Shown here: one piece after another, positions 1-6,889 of the stretch
Layout of the letters: each line of letters begins with the position of its first letter
How positions within the stretch are numbered: position 1 is the first letter of the stretch
Source: Erysipelotrichaceae bacterium
Lineage (GTDB): Bacteria; Bacillota_I; Bacilli_A; Erysipelotrichales; Erysipelotrichaceae
Direction of reading: 5' to 3'
DNA length: 6,928 nucleotides
Assembly: GCA_017511325.1 (NCBI GenBank)
Contig: JAFWKS010000457.1
Location: 1-6,928 of the forward strand
Position numbers and translations under genes: made by a program
The notes under the pieces: model-generated
Seen by the model: only the letters and a program-made list of their open reading frames with translations
Told to the model about the DNA's origin: nothing
Database searches by the model: none

Positions 1-547
1 CCTTTGGTTCAAAGCTTTCATTGTTTTTGAGCTTTTCGATCTGTTCCTCCAGCTCCTCAAAACCTTTGATCCCTGCTCCTGATACCGCCTGATATGTCGA
101 AACATACATGTATCTGATCTTAGAAAGCCTATTTATCGGGGCGACAGCCATCATCGTGATGATCGTTGAACAGTTCGGGTTAGCTATCAGTCCCTTGTGT
201 TTCAGGGCATCTTCACCATTTATCTCCGGTACGACAAGCGGCACATCCTTTTCCATTCTGAAAGCACTGGAGTTGTCCACATATACGGCTTTAGCTTTTT
301 CTATCAAAGGCCAGTATTGTTTTGAAAGCTCATTTCCAACAGCTCCCAGAACATAATCGAGGCTATCAAAGCAGCCATCACTCACTTCCTGAACGATGAC
401 ATCATTTCCTTTAAAATCGATCGTTTTTCCAACTGAAGAACTGCTCGCGAAGGCTCTTAGTTCTTCAACATCCATATTTCTTTCTTTGAGGCAGCTGATC
501 ATCTGTCTGCCTACAGCACCTGTTGCTCCAACTATGCCTACCTTCAT
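1..547 (-). CDS. asd: Aspartate-semialdehyde dehydrogenase, N-terminal 182 residues (runs off window)
   Basis: This cytoplasmic enzyme reduces aspartyl-4-phosphate to aspartate-4-semialdehyde with NADPH, the second step from aspartate to threonine, methionine and lysine. The visible residues open with a dinucleotide-binding GxxGxxG segment (VGATGAVG, residues 6-13). DNSSAFR follows at 91-97, then PNCSTI with the expected catalytic cysteine at about C126, and STYQAVSGAG at 150-159. The second half, with the substrate-binding Arg/His region, lies outside the window, so integrity cannot be judged. It is the last visible gene of the minus-strand operon. Two adjacent ATG codons are possible starts. 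The one at 547 overlaps the kinase stop by one base and sits 7 bases from a GGAGG site, while the one at 550 (ATGA overlap) has only 4. I chose 547, which gives the usual MKVGIVGATG start. The identification is near certain. Confidence 0.96.
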   Translation of the reverse strand, partial: MKVGIVGATGAVGRQMISCLKERNMDVEELRAFASSSSVGKTIDFKGNDVIVQEVSDGCFDSLDYVLGAVGNELSKQYWPLIEKAKAVYVDNSSAFRMEKDVPLVVPEINGEDALKHKGLIANPNCSTIITMMAVAPINRLSKIRYMYVSTYQAVSGAGIKGFEELEEQIEKLKNNESFEPK

Positions 548-1878
548 CATCTTTCCTCCAGTACGAATCTGTCATAGATGCATTCTATGGCTTTTTTGAA
601 ATCATCGTTTGCCACGCCGACAACGATCGAAAGCTCATCGGCACTCTGATTGATGATCTTGATGTTTATCTTGTTGCGGCCAAACTCTGAAAGCAGACTT
701 CCGGAAATGCCCGGTTTAGCTTTCATGCCACGGCCGACGATAGCGATGAGTGCGAGATCTTCGTCAACTTCGATGACATCAGGATTGACTTCCTTTCTGA
801 TCCTGGCGATTATCTCAAACAGTGTATTGCCTACAGCTTCTTTGGCAACGATAAACGAGAAAGTATCGACGGTTATCGGCACAGATTCGATTGATACCTG
901 ATACTCTTCAAAGATGCTTAAGAGCCTGTTGAGAAAACCGATCTTTGTGGAAGAACGGCTCTTGACGATCGTTAAAGCGATATAGCCTTCCTTGCCGGCA
1001 ATACCGGTAATCAGGCCCGGCGGATCTTTCCTGTCCAGCTCGCTGCAGTCATCGAGGATCAGCGTTCCTTCATTTTTCGGATCATTGGTATTGCGAATGT
1101 TTATCGGGATATTCTTTTCCTTGACCGGGAAGATCGCATCATCGTGAAGGACATTGGCGCCCATATAGGAGATGCCTCTTAATTCGCGATATGTGACCCT
1201 TGCGCATTTCAGCGGATTCTTTATGATCCTTGGATCAGCAACATAGACACCGGATACATCGGTCCAGTTCTCATAGATATCCGCATCAGTGATATTGGCG
1301 ATTATCGAACCGGAGATATCCGATCCGCCCCTGCTCATGACTCTGATCGAGCCGTTGCTCATGACACCATAAAAGCCTGGGATCACTGCTCTTCTGTCCT
1401 GATTTATCAAAGCCATGAATTTTTCCTTGCTTAGTGAAAGATCGACATTGCCATGATAGTCAAAGATCAGAAAGTCAGCAGCATCGATGAAATCTGCGTC
1501 GATATATTCTGACAGACACTTGGCTGTCAGATATTCGCCCCTGCTGACAAGATAATCAGTATTGATGTGCTTATTGAAATTGCTTCTGATCTTTTTGAAT
1601 TCAGCTTCCAGATCGATCTTTATGCCCAGATCATTTCTGATGCTGAAAAACTTTTCTTCGATCTTGGAAAAGATGCTGTCAGGATCGACCCCATACTTCA
1701 GATGGGCATCACACAGATAAAGAAGATCGGTCAGCTTATGCTCCGAATCATCCTTTTTGCCGCAGGCCGAGACAACGATAAACTTTCGGCTTTTATCGCT
1801 GTCGATTATATCCTTTACTTTTCGAAATTGTATTCCATCGGCCAGACTAGACCCGCCGAATTTTGCGACCTTAATCAT
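547..1878 (-). CDS. lysC: Aspartate kinase, monofunctional, with tandem C-terminal ACT domains
   Basis: Phosphorylates L-aspartate with ATP, the committed and usually feedback-controlled step of the pathway. The 443-residue length fits a monofunctional enzyme such as E. coli LysC. The kinase domain (about 1-285) shows KFGGSS at 6-11, VSRGEYL at 111-117, MSRGGSDISGS at 181-191, WTDVSGVYVADPR at 205-217 and YMGANVLH at 238-245. Two ACT-type segments follow, about 298-365 and 375-441; the second contains the GRGM...G..G.....L pattern and a NI.IINQSADELSIVV strand. It starts 8 bases inside the end of hom, with an AGGTGAGGTG ribosome site 6 bases upstream, and its TGA overlaps the start of asd. 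Which amino acid inhibits it cannot be read from sequence; the neighbours suggest threonine. The symbol is generic: Bacillus has several paralogues (dapG, lysC, yclM/thrD), and I cannot say which is the closest. Confidence 0.96.
   Translation of the reverse strand: MIKVAKFGGSSLADGIQFRKVKDIIDSDKSRKFIVVSACGKKDDSEHKLTDLLYLCDAHLKYGVDPDSIFSKIEEKFFSIRNDLGIKIDLEAEFKKIRSNFNKHINTDYLVSRGEYLTAKCLSEYIDADFIDAADFLIFDYHGNVDLSLSKEKFMALINQDRRAVIPGFYGVMSNGSIRVMSRGGSDISGSIIANITDADIYENWTDVSGVYVADPRIIKNPLKCARVTYRELRGISYMGANVLHDDAIFPVKEKNIPINIRNTNDPKNEGTLILDDCSELDRKDPPGLITGIAGKEGYIALTIVKSRSSTKIGFLNRLLSIFEEYQVSIESVPITVDTFSFIVAKEAVGNTLFEIIARIRKEVNPDVIEVDEDLALIAIVGRGMKAKPGISGSLLSEFGRNKINIKIINQSADELSIVVGVANDDFKKAIECIYDRFVLEER
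555..559 (-). promoter_or_regulatory. Ribosome binding site of asd
   Basis: The minus strand reads GGAGG inside the end of the kinase gene. Its spacing is 4 bases to the ATG at 550 and 7 bases to the ATG at 547, which favours the inner start. Initiation inside the previous reading frame suggests translational coupling with the kinase. Confidence 0.7.
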
Positions 1879-2983
1879 TCAACACCTCACCTATAAACAT
1901 TTCATCAATGTTTCTTTCATGTATTTTCATTATGTCATCTAATGAACATTCCCTGCTGATAAAGCTGTTTTCACGTATTCTTTCTTCAACCAGATCTTTA
2001 TAATCATCGATCCTGTCTGTTCTGATATAATACCTGGCTTTGTTGTCATTTGTGACTTTTATTTCCTTTGTTTCATACTGCGCTTCTTTTTCTTCTAAAG
2101 CACAAAGATCCTGTGCGAGTGAAAAACCCGTTGGAAGACTGCCGGCACCCTGGCCGATCAGATCGAGTCTTCCCAGATTATCGCTTGTCACCTGCAGAAG
2201 ATTGTAATTGACATCGACACTTCCTGTGACGCTTTGCTTTCTGACAAATGCCGGTATGACATAAGCTTCCAATCTGTCTTGATATGAAGCCTTGCCGATC
2301 AGCTTGATCACAAGATCATTATCTTTGGCATATGCGATGTCTTGATCCTTAACTGCATCTATACCAAAGCATGGGATATCATCGACTTGGCATTTAAGAT
2401 CAAAAGCTTTAAGGATGCTGATGCACAGTTTATATCTTGTATCATATCCTTTTATATCATCGCTTGGATCTGCTTCGGCATAGCCGAGTTTCTGTGCCAT
2501 ACTCAATGCATCCAGGAAACCCATCCCTTTATTGAAGATTGAAGAAAGGATGTAGTTGGAAGTTCCATTCATGATGCCGCCTATCTTACAGATGCAATCG
2601 CAGGATCTTATCCTTTTAAGATTCGAGAACCACGGTATGCCTCCTCCGCAGCTCGCTTCAACAAGCAGTCTGGTCCTGTATTCTTTTGACAGATCAAACA
2701 GTTCCAGATGTCTTGCGATCATCTTCTTGTTGGCGCTGATATATGGTATCGATCTTGAAAGGCTTTCCCTGCAGTAATCAAAAGCCGGATATTCTCCTGT
2801 CAATGCTTCGACAATGACGTCAGGCTTTGTTTCAAATACTTTTTCAATATCATAGACAAAAAAATCGTCATTTCTTTTGTTTCTGACCAGTATGCATACG
2901 ATCTCATGTTGAGGAAAACTCTTTCTGATTATTTCATGAAATCCTTTTCCGACTGTTCCATATCCCAGTAAAGCTATTCTCAT
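1871..2983 (-). CDS. hom: Homoserine dehydrogenase, short form with a degenerate C-terminal tail
   Basis: Reduces aspartate-4-semialdehyde to homoserine with NAD(P)H, the branch point towards threonine and methionine. The Rossmann start is GYGTVGKG at 7-14. Next come SANKKMIA at 83-90, EASCGGGIP at 109-117, GGIMNGTSNYIL at 135-146, GYAEADP with the expected acidic residue E170 at 167-173, and D..GYD..YK ending at the likely catalytic K185. GQGAGSLPTG at 277-286 closes the catalytic part. Bacillus-type enzymes of roughly 400-430 residues carry a C-terminal ACT domain. This one is 370 residues and has only about 60 after the core (ARYYIR at 316-321, then a charged stretch), with no clear ACT fold signature. 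It is the first gene of the minus-strand operon, with an AAGGTGA ribosome site a few bases before the ATG and a strong candidate promoter at 3033-3061. Its TAA lies inside the start of the kinase gene. Confidence 0.95.
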   Translation of the reverse strand: MRIALLGYGTVGKGFHEIIRKSFPQHEIVCILVRNKRNDDFFVYDIEKVFETKPDVIVEALTGEYPAFDYCRESLSRSIPYISANKKMIARHLELFDLSKEYRTRLLVEASCGGGIPWFSNLKRIRSCDCICKIGGIMNGTSNYILSSIFNKGMGFLDALSMAQKLGYAEADPSDDIKGYDTRYKLCISILKAFDLKCQVDDIPCFGIDAVKDQDIAYAKDNDLVIKLIGKASYQDRLEAYVIPAFVRKQSVTGSVDVNYNLLQVTSDNLGRLDLIGQGAGSLPTGFSLAQDLCALEEKEAQYETKEIKVTNDNKARYYIRTDRIDDYKDLVEERIRENSFISRECSLDDIMKIHERNIDEMFIGEVLND

Positions 2984-3004
2984 AAACTCACCTTGTATCT
3001 ATTT

Positions 3005-3022
3005 TGAAAACACTTGTTTTCA
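3005..3022. promoter_or_regulatory. Candidate shared operator: perfect 8+8 palindrome between the divergent operons
   Basis: The sequence reads TGAAAACA, then CT, then TGTTTTCA; the two 8-base arms are exact reverse complements. Symmetry extends weakly outwards (3002-3003 with 3024-3025, one mismatch between). It lies about +5 to +22 relative to the predicted hom start and contains the predicted -35 box of thrC (3014-3019). No run of T follows on either strand, so it is not an intrinsic terminator. A dimeric repressor is the natural reading. The HTH-ACT protein at 5407-5841 is the only regulator-like gene in the window. Confidence 0.6.
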
Positions 3023-3042
3023 GAACACAAACATAGTATCAT
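3014..3042 (+). promoter_or_regulatory. Predicted promoter of the thrC-thrB-ACT operon
   Basis: A -35-like TTGTTT (3014-3019) and a -10 box TATCAT (3037-3042) are 17 bases apart. The -10 is good (5 of 6), while the -35 is poor (3 of 6). The predicted start near 3049 leaves a leader of about 28 bases, with AGGGAG (3061-3066) as ribosome site 10 bases from the ATG. The -35 is inside the palindrome. Confidence 0.5.
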
Positions 3043-3061
3043 TTTTAAGTAAGCTTGGCAA
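3033..3061 (-). promoter_or_regulatory. Predicted sigma-A promoter of the hom-kinase-asd operon
   Basis: On the minus strand there is a -35 box TTGCCA (3061-3056), a 17-base spacer and a -10 box TACTAT (3038-3033). The -10 is preceded by TGA (3041-3039), an extended -10 element. Transcription would start near 3026 and give a leader of about 43 bases, too short for a T-box or typical riboswitch. Its -10 overlaps the -10 of the opposing promoter. Confidence 0.72.
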
Positions 3062-3076
3062 GGGAGAAAAACTATT

Positions 3077-4552
3077 ATGGAATATGTCAGCAGTATCAAT
3101 TCAAATAAAAGAGTAGATGCCGCACAAGCGATCATTGACGGATTAAGTCCAGATGGAGGTCTATACACTCCGCTTTTTGAATACAAGTTTAATCTTGATG
3201 AACTCAAAGATCTTTCCTATCAGGAGCTATCATATGCGATCATCAGTCATTTTTTCGCTGATCTTGATCTTGAACAGCTGAAAAAAGACATTTACGAAGC
3301 TTATGATGAAAAGTTTGACGATCCCGAGATAACTCCGCTTACAAAGCTGAACGATTCTTATCTGCTGGAACTGTTCCATGGGCAGACATATGCCTTTAAG
3401 GATCTGGCCCTTTCCCTTCTTCCCAAACTGCTGCTTAATGCCTATGGAAAGAAAAACTATCATAAGGACATAGCCATCCTCACCGCTACCAGTGGTGATA
3501 CAGGCAAGGCGGCTCTGGAAAGCTTCAAAGATGTCAGACATACTTCTATCACTGTACTTTATCCTGAAGACGGCGTTTCCCCTATCCAGAAGAAACAGAT
3601 GGCCACCAGTAAAGGCAACAATGTCTATGTGCTGGCTATCAAGGGCAACTTTGATGATTGTCAGAGGATTGTCAAACAGGCATATGTATCTGAACGCATC
3701 AGAAATGAATGCAGCGATCTGATCCTTTCAAGCGCCAACTCGATCAATATCGGCAGGCTCATCCCGCAGATCGTCTACTATTACAAAGCCTATTTCGATC
3801 TAGTCCATAAAGGAAAGATAAAGCTTAACGATGAAGTCAACTTTGTCGTTCCGACCGGAAATTTCGGTGATATCCTTGCAGCTTATCTGGGGAAAATGAG
3901 CGGTCTTCCTGTAAAACGGCTGATCTGCGCATCCAATTCCAACAATGTGCTGACAGATTTCATCAATACCGGCATCTATGACATAAACAGAGAATTCTAT
4001 ACGACGATATCCCCTTCCATGGATATCCTTGTTTCGAGCAATCTTGAAAGACTGCTGTATCTTCTTTGTCAAGATTCCAGTTATGTGAAGAAGCTGATGG
4101 ATGACTTAAAAAAGAATAGAAGATATGAAGTCAATGAAAAACTTCTCGCTATGATCAAAGAAAGCTTCAGTGCGTATTATGCGAATGAAGAAGAATGTCT
4201 TAAGACGATCAAAGAAACATTTGAAAAAGACAACGTCATGATCGATCCGCATACCGCTGTGGCTCTTAATTCCTGCAGGCAGTATAAAGCTGCGACAGCT
4301 GATGAAACTGCTTTGATCGTGCTTTCGACAGCTTCACCTTTCAAATTTGCGAAAGACGTGCTCAAAGCCTTTAACATCAAAGAAGAGGATCCGATGAAAG
4401 CCATGAAGATGCTTTCTGAGATGTGTCATAAAGAGATCCCTCACAATCTGGCAGTTCTCGATGAAATGGAAGTTCGTTTCAATGAAAGCGTTGAGATCTC
4501 TGAAGGAATGGATAAGATCATCAGACATCTTAAGGAGGTCGCAAATGTATAG
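3077..4552 (+). CDS. thrC: Threonine synthase (PLP-dependent)
   Basis: Converts O-phosphohomoserine to L-threonine plus phosphate, the final step of the pathway, using pyridoxal phosphate. At 491 residues it is the long E. coli/yeast-like form, not the shorter Bacillus form of about 350. The N-terminal part has the family pattern GLSPDGGLYTP at 22-32. The PLP lysine is K108 in FHGQTYAFKDLAL (100-112). ATSGDTGKAA at 137-146 and PTGNFGD at 259-265 are the phosphate- and cofactor-binding loops, and SSANSINIGRLIPQ at 218-231 is also typical. The C-terminal part (about 390-440) includes DPHTAVAL, as in family members. The ATG at 3077 has AGGGAG 10 bases upstream and is the first gene after the divergent promoter. 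Its TAG overlaps the start of thrB by 8 bases. Confidence 0.96.
   Translation: MEYVSSINSNKRVDAAQAIIDGLSPDGGLYTPLFEYKFNLDELKDLSYQELSYAIISHFFADLDLEQLKKDIYEAYDEKFDDPEITPLTKLNDSYLLELFHGQTYAFKDLALSLLPKLLLNAYGKKNYHKDIAILTATSGDTGKAALESFKDVRHTSITVLYPEDGVSPIQKKQMATSKGNNVYVLAIKGNFDDCQRIVKQAYVSERIRNECSDLILSSANSINIGRLIPQIVYYYKAYFDLVHKGKIKLNDEVNFVVPTGNFGDILAAYLGKMSGLPVKRLICASNSNNVLTDFINTGIYDINREFYTTISPSMDILVSSNLERLLYLLCQDSSYVKKLMDDLKKNRRYEVNEKLLAMIKESFSAYYANEEECLKTIKETFEKDNVMIDPHTAVALNSCRQYKAATADETALIVLSTASPFKFAKDVLKAFNIKEEDPMKAMKMLSEMCHKEIPHNLAVLDEMEVRFNESVEISEGMDKIIRHLKEVANV
4532..4538 (+). promoter_or_regulatory. Ribosome binding site of thrB (fixes its start)
   Basis: AAGGAGG, a near-perfect SD sequence, lies inside the end of thrC, 6 bases before the ATG at 4545. 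It settles the thrB start in favour of this internal ATG over the open frame that continues upstream to 4461. Confidence 0.85.
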
Positions 4553-5417
4553 GATCAAAGCGCCTGCATCAACTTCCAATCTTTCGGCTGGTTTTGATGT
4601 CCTGGGTCTTGCCTTGGACATATATAACTGTTTCAAAGTTGAATCAGGTGATAAGGACACTCTTATCAACGTCGAAGAAAGATACAACAATGAAGACAAT
4701 CTTTTTCTTAGGGCTTATCACTTGGGAACAGAACATCTGGGCATACATGATCACATCAAAGCTGAATTTTCTTATGATGTGCCGATCGAAAGAGGTCTTG
4801 GCTCATCTTCAACACTGATCGTCGGCGGTCTTATGGCCGCAAGTGTTCTTCATGAAAACAGGCTTGATAAAGATGAGATTTTCCAGCTGGCTTCAAAGAT
4901 GGAAGGACATCCGGACAATGCAGCGCCATGCATATACGGCGGGTTTACGGCGTCAAGTATTGTCGAAGATAAGTTCTATACCCATCATCTTGAAATAGAC
5001 AAAAGCTATCACTTCACGGTCTTCATCCCTGATTTTGCGGTAAGCACTGCGAAAGCCAGAAGCATACTTCCTGCCCAATACGAAAGATCCGCGATCGTAA
5101 GAAATACATCCAAGGCCATCTATCTGATCGAAGCTTTGAGAAACGGCGATATGGAATTACTGAAAAGATGCTATGACGAAGATGTCCATGAGCCATACCG
5201 TCAAAGTCTGATCAGTGAGTTCGCTGAATTAAAGGAACTGTTTGAAAAAGACTGCGATGGCGTGCTGTTTATCAGCGGTTCAGGCTCAACATGTTTCGGC
5301 ATTTCCAAAAGAAGTATCAGTAAAAATCTTGAAGAAAAGATCGGTAAGCTTGAGCATGAATGGCAGATCAAAGAAGTCAATGTTGATTATAAAGGAGTGA
5401 GCGTCGATGAAATCTGA
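4545..5417 (+). CDS. thrB: Homoserine kinase (GHMP family)
   Basis: Phosphorylates homoserine with ATP to O-phosphohomoserine, the substrate of the threonine synthase encoded just upstream. The protein is 290 residues, close to the usual ThrB length. It begins MYRIKAPASTSNLSAGFDVLGLAL, the standard GHMP N-terminus. The ATP-binding loop is VPIERGLGSSST at 79-90, where many ThrB proteins end in GLGSSAA. EGHPDNAAPCIYGGF follows at 120-134, and the third GHMP motif appears as FISGSGSTCFGI near residue 245, where SGSGPT is more common. These changes are conservative and I expect an active enzyme. The frame is open upstream to 4461, but the extra 28 residues are thrC sequence read out of frame. Its TGA lies 11 bases inside the following HTH-ACT gene, so the three plus-strand genes are probably translationally coupled. 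Confidence 0.95.
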   Translation: MYRIKAPASTSNLSAGFDVLGLALDIYNCFKVESGDKDTLINVEERYNNEDNLFLRAYHLGTEHLGIHDHIKAEFSYDVPIERGLGSSSTLIVGGLMAASVLHENRLDKDEIFQLASKMEGHPDNAAPCIYGGFTASSIVEDKFYTHHLEIDKSYHFTVFIPDFAVSTAKARSILPAQYERSAIVRNTSKAIYLIEALRNGDMELLKRCYDEDVHEPYRQSLISEFAELKELFEKDCDGVLFISGSGSTCFGISKRSISKNLEEKIGKLEHEWQIKEVNVDYKGVSVDEI

Positions 5418-5841
5418 TTATCTGATCGTCCATAAGGATCTGCTTCCGCCTAATCTTGAACAGGTAATGAAAGCCAAAAAGCTTCTTATGAGTCATGAAG
5501 TCACATCGATCTCAGAAGCCGTCAAGATGGTTGGCATTTCCCGCAATACCTACTACAAATACAAGGATTATGTCTACGAAGAAAAAGACAGCAGCATCAG
5601 ACACGCTGTCATTTCGATGGTGTTAAGCGATGAGAAAGGTGCCCTTTCTTCCGTCATCAATACCGTCTTTAAAAATGAGGCAAACATTTTGACGATATCG
5701 CAGGCTGTCCCGATCGGTGGCTATGCCAATGTGCTGATAACACTTGATATCTCCAATATCTCTTCCGATATAAGAAAGCTGCTGGAAGAACTAAAGCTTC
5801 TTCAGGCGACAAAGTCAGTGACTCTTGATGCGATAGAATAA
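5407..5841 (+). CDS. HTH plus ACT domain protein, UPF0735/PheB-like; candidate threonine-locus regulator
   Basis: A 144-residue protein in two parts. Residues about 30-56 (TSISEAVKMVGISRNTYYKYKDYV) look like a helix-turn-helix of the kind that recognises DNA. Residues about 66-142 form one ACT domain: an AVISMVLSDEKGALSSVINTVFKNEANILTI start, then a glycine-rich turn (PIGGYAN) and a VLITLDIS strand. Length, order and motifs match the UPF0735 family that includes Bacillus PheB. I recall, without being able to check, that the Bacillus homologue has been linked to repression of hom and renamed ThrR. ACT domains usually bind amino acids, so an amino-acid-sensing repressor of this locus is a reasonable inference. 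It is the third gene of the thrC operon, overlapping thrB by 11 bases, with AAGGAG 9 bases before the ATG. A terminator follows its TAA directly. It contains no catalytic motif. Confidence 0.88.
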   Translation: MKSDYLIVHKDLLPPNLEQVMKAKKLLMSHEVTSISEAVKMVGISRNTYYKYKDYVYEEKDSSIRHAVISMVLSDEKGALSSVINTVFKNEANILTISQAVPIGGYANVLITLDISNISSDIRKLLEELKLLQATKSVTLDAIE

Positions 5842-5867
5842 AAAAATCCAACGCAAGTTGGATTTTT
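5842..5867. terminator. Bidirectional intrinsic terminator between convergent genes
   Basis: Two 11-base arms, AAAAATCCAAC (5842-5852) and GTTGGATTTTT (5857-5867), pair perfectly around a GCAA loop. The arms end in A and T runs, so the structure works as a rho-independent terminator on both strands. It starts one base after the HTH-ACT stop codon. On the minus strand it overlaps the TAA (5868-5866) of the ATP-grasp gene. Confidence 0.92.
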
Positions 5868-6876
5868 AGATTCCCTTTACATATTTTCTGTATACCGGAA
5901 GCATACCGATCTTTGACGGATTCTGCCCTGGAAGTGACATCAGATCATATCCCGGCAGATAGTTTCCTTCGATCAAAAGCGGTCCTTCTTCGCTGATCGC
6001 CACATCCCAGCCGTTGTATCTTATTTCCGGTATCAGCATCGCTGCTTCCTTGACCATGGCCTTGGCTTCATTCCAGAAAGGCAGCTGATAGCCTACTAGT
6101 TTCATGTGCGTCATCGGATGTTCCTCGTATAAGACAAGATTAAGATCTGAGGCCGGATACAGGATCTTTCCTGTCTCAAGATCGATCGGTGTAGACATGC
6201 CTCCCGCATGGTGATTATCAACTACTGAACCGTTGTTTCCCAGTCTTAGGATGGCGTAGATCACATCGACATCATCATCCGTCTTGATCGTCAGGATCCT
6301 GTAGGTATTTACTGAATACGGATATAATCGGGATATATCGGGATGCTGCTTCACGACCTCTTCCACGAGGTAAGCTTTTTTGCTTAGGATCAGATCATAA
6401 AGTTCCTTTATCGAAGGATAATCCTTGACATAGAGTTTTTCAACCCCGGTACCGCCAGTCTCGCTGATCGGCTTGATCATCATTTCATCGTGTTTCCTGC
6501 AGAAGGCTTCAAATTCTTCCAAAGAAGTCTTGCGCATATCCAGCCAGTCTCTTTTCAGATAGGCGGAAAAGTATTCATTGAACTCGATCTTATCATCAAC
6601 GATGTGATAATAATCAGGGTCATTCAAGGCTCTGACGATGATATTGTTGTTGGTGCGATTCACATATGTCGAACGCTGTTCATCGCTCAATTCGTAAAAC
6701 CTGTAGAGTTTGTAGTCATTGAAACCAGCGCCAAACTTCATTCCGCAGTAGATGATATCGTAAAGCAGTCTGATCCTTGAAATGCCGCTCTCCTTGTGGA
6801 TCTCATTGATGATGTTGAAGAGATTTCGATAATCCATATTCAGGATTCTCTTTAAAATATAAATAAGTCTTTTCAT
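5866..6876 (-). CDS. Sugar-transfer-associated ATP-grasp family protein
   Basis: 336 residues from the ATG at 6876. The second half carries ATP-grasp features: MMIKPISETGGTGVEKL (about 132-148) with a likely ATP-binding lysine and glycine loop, YLVEEVVKQHP as the adenine-contact strand, VNTYRILT, NHHAGGM, and GWDVAISEEGPLLIEGNYLPGYD, whose acidic and Asn residues would hold metal. The N-terminal third (SRIRLLYDIIYCGMKFGAGFNDYKLYRFYELSDEQRSTYV) resembles the opening of proteins annotated as sugar-transfer-associated ATP-grasp, often near capsule or polysaccharide genes. The substrate is unknown, and nothing here ties it to threonine synthesis. There is no signal peptide, so it is likely cytoplasmic. 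The start is uncertain: 6876 gives MKRLIYILKRILNMDYR, but the best promoter would leave almost no leader, and 6837 has a weak AAAGAG site 10 bases upstream. The gene has its own promoter and converges on the thrC operon. Confidence 0.82.
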   Translation of the reverse strand: MKRLIYILKRILNMDYRNLFNIINEIHKESGISRIRLLYDIIYCGMKFGAGFNDYKLYRFYELSDEQRSTYVNRTNNNIIVRALNDPDYYHIVDDKIEFNEYFSAYLKRDWLDMRKTSLEEFEAFCRKHDEMMIKPISETGGTGVEKLYVKDYPSIKELYDLILSKKAYLVEEVVKQHPDISRLYPYSVNTYRILTIKTDDDVDVIYAILRLGNNGSVVDNHHAGGMSTPIDLETGKILYPASDLNLVLYEEHPMTHMKLVGYQLPFWNEAKAMVKEAAMLIPEIRYNGWDVAISEEGPLLIEGNYLPGYDLMSLPGQNPSKIGMLPVYRKYVKGI

Positions 6877-6889
6877 AATAACTAAAATA

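Noticed and set aside
1135..1165. Asp in place of Pro in the VLH-D-D-A motif of the kinase as a possible defect
   Set aside because: Acidic residues at this place are familiar in Clostridia-type aspartate kinases, and all catalytic motifs are present.
1567..1896. Plus-strand open frame opposite the aspartate kinase gene
   Set aside because: It is antisense to a clearly conserved gene, has no ribosome site and no recognisable protein features; the same holds for the other antisense frames at 108-356, 650-901, 3800-4072, 4334-4699 and 6490-6780.
3005..3022. Palindrome as a terminator or attenuator hairpin
   Set aside because: The stem is AT-rich with a minimal loop, no T run follows on either strand, and there is no competing structure or leader peptide.
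2984..3076. T-box, lysine riboswitch or threonine leader peptide before either operon
   Set aside because: The leaders implied by the promoters are about 43 and 28 bases, with no room for such elements and no run of Thr/Ile codons.
2980..3207. Minus-strand open frame across the divergent control region
   Set aside because: It overlaps the start of thrC and both promoters, has low-complexity content and no ribosome site, and is best explained as chance.
4461..4544. Extended N-terminus for homoserine kinase starting at 4461
   Set aside because: The 28 extra residues are thrC sequence in another frame, have no GHMP character, and the perfect AAGGAGG at 4532-4538 points to the ATG at 4545, where the standard ThrB N-terminus begins.
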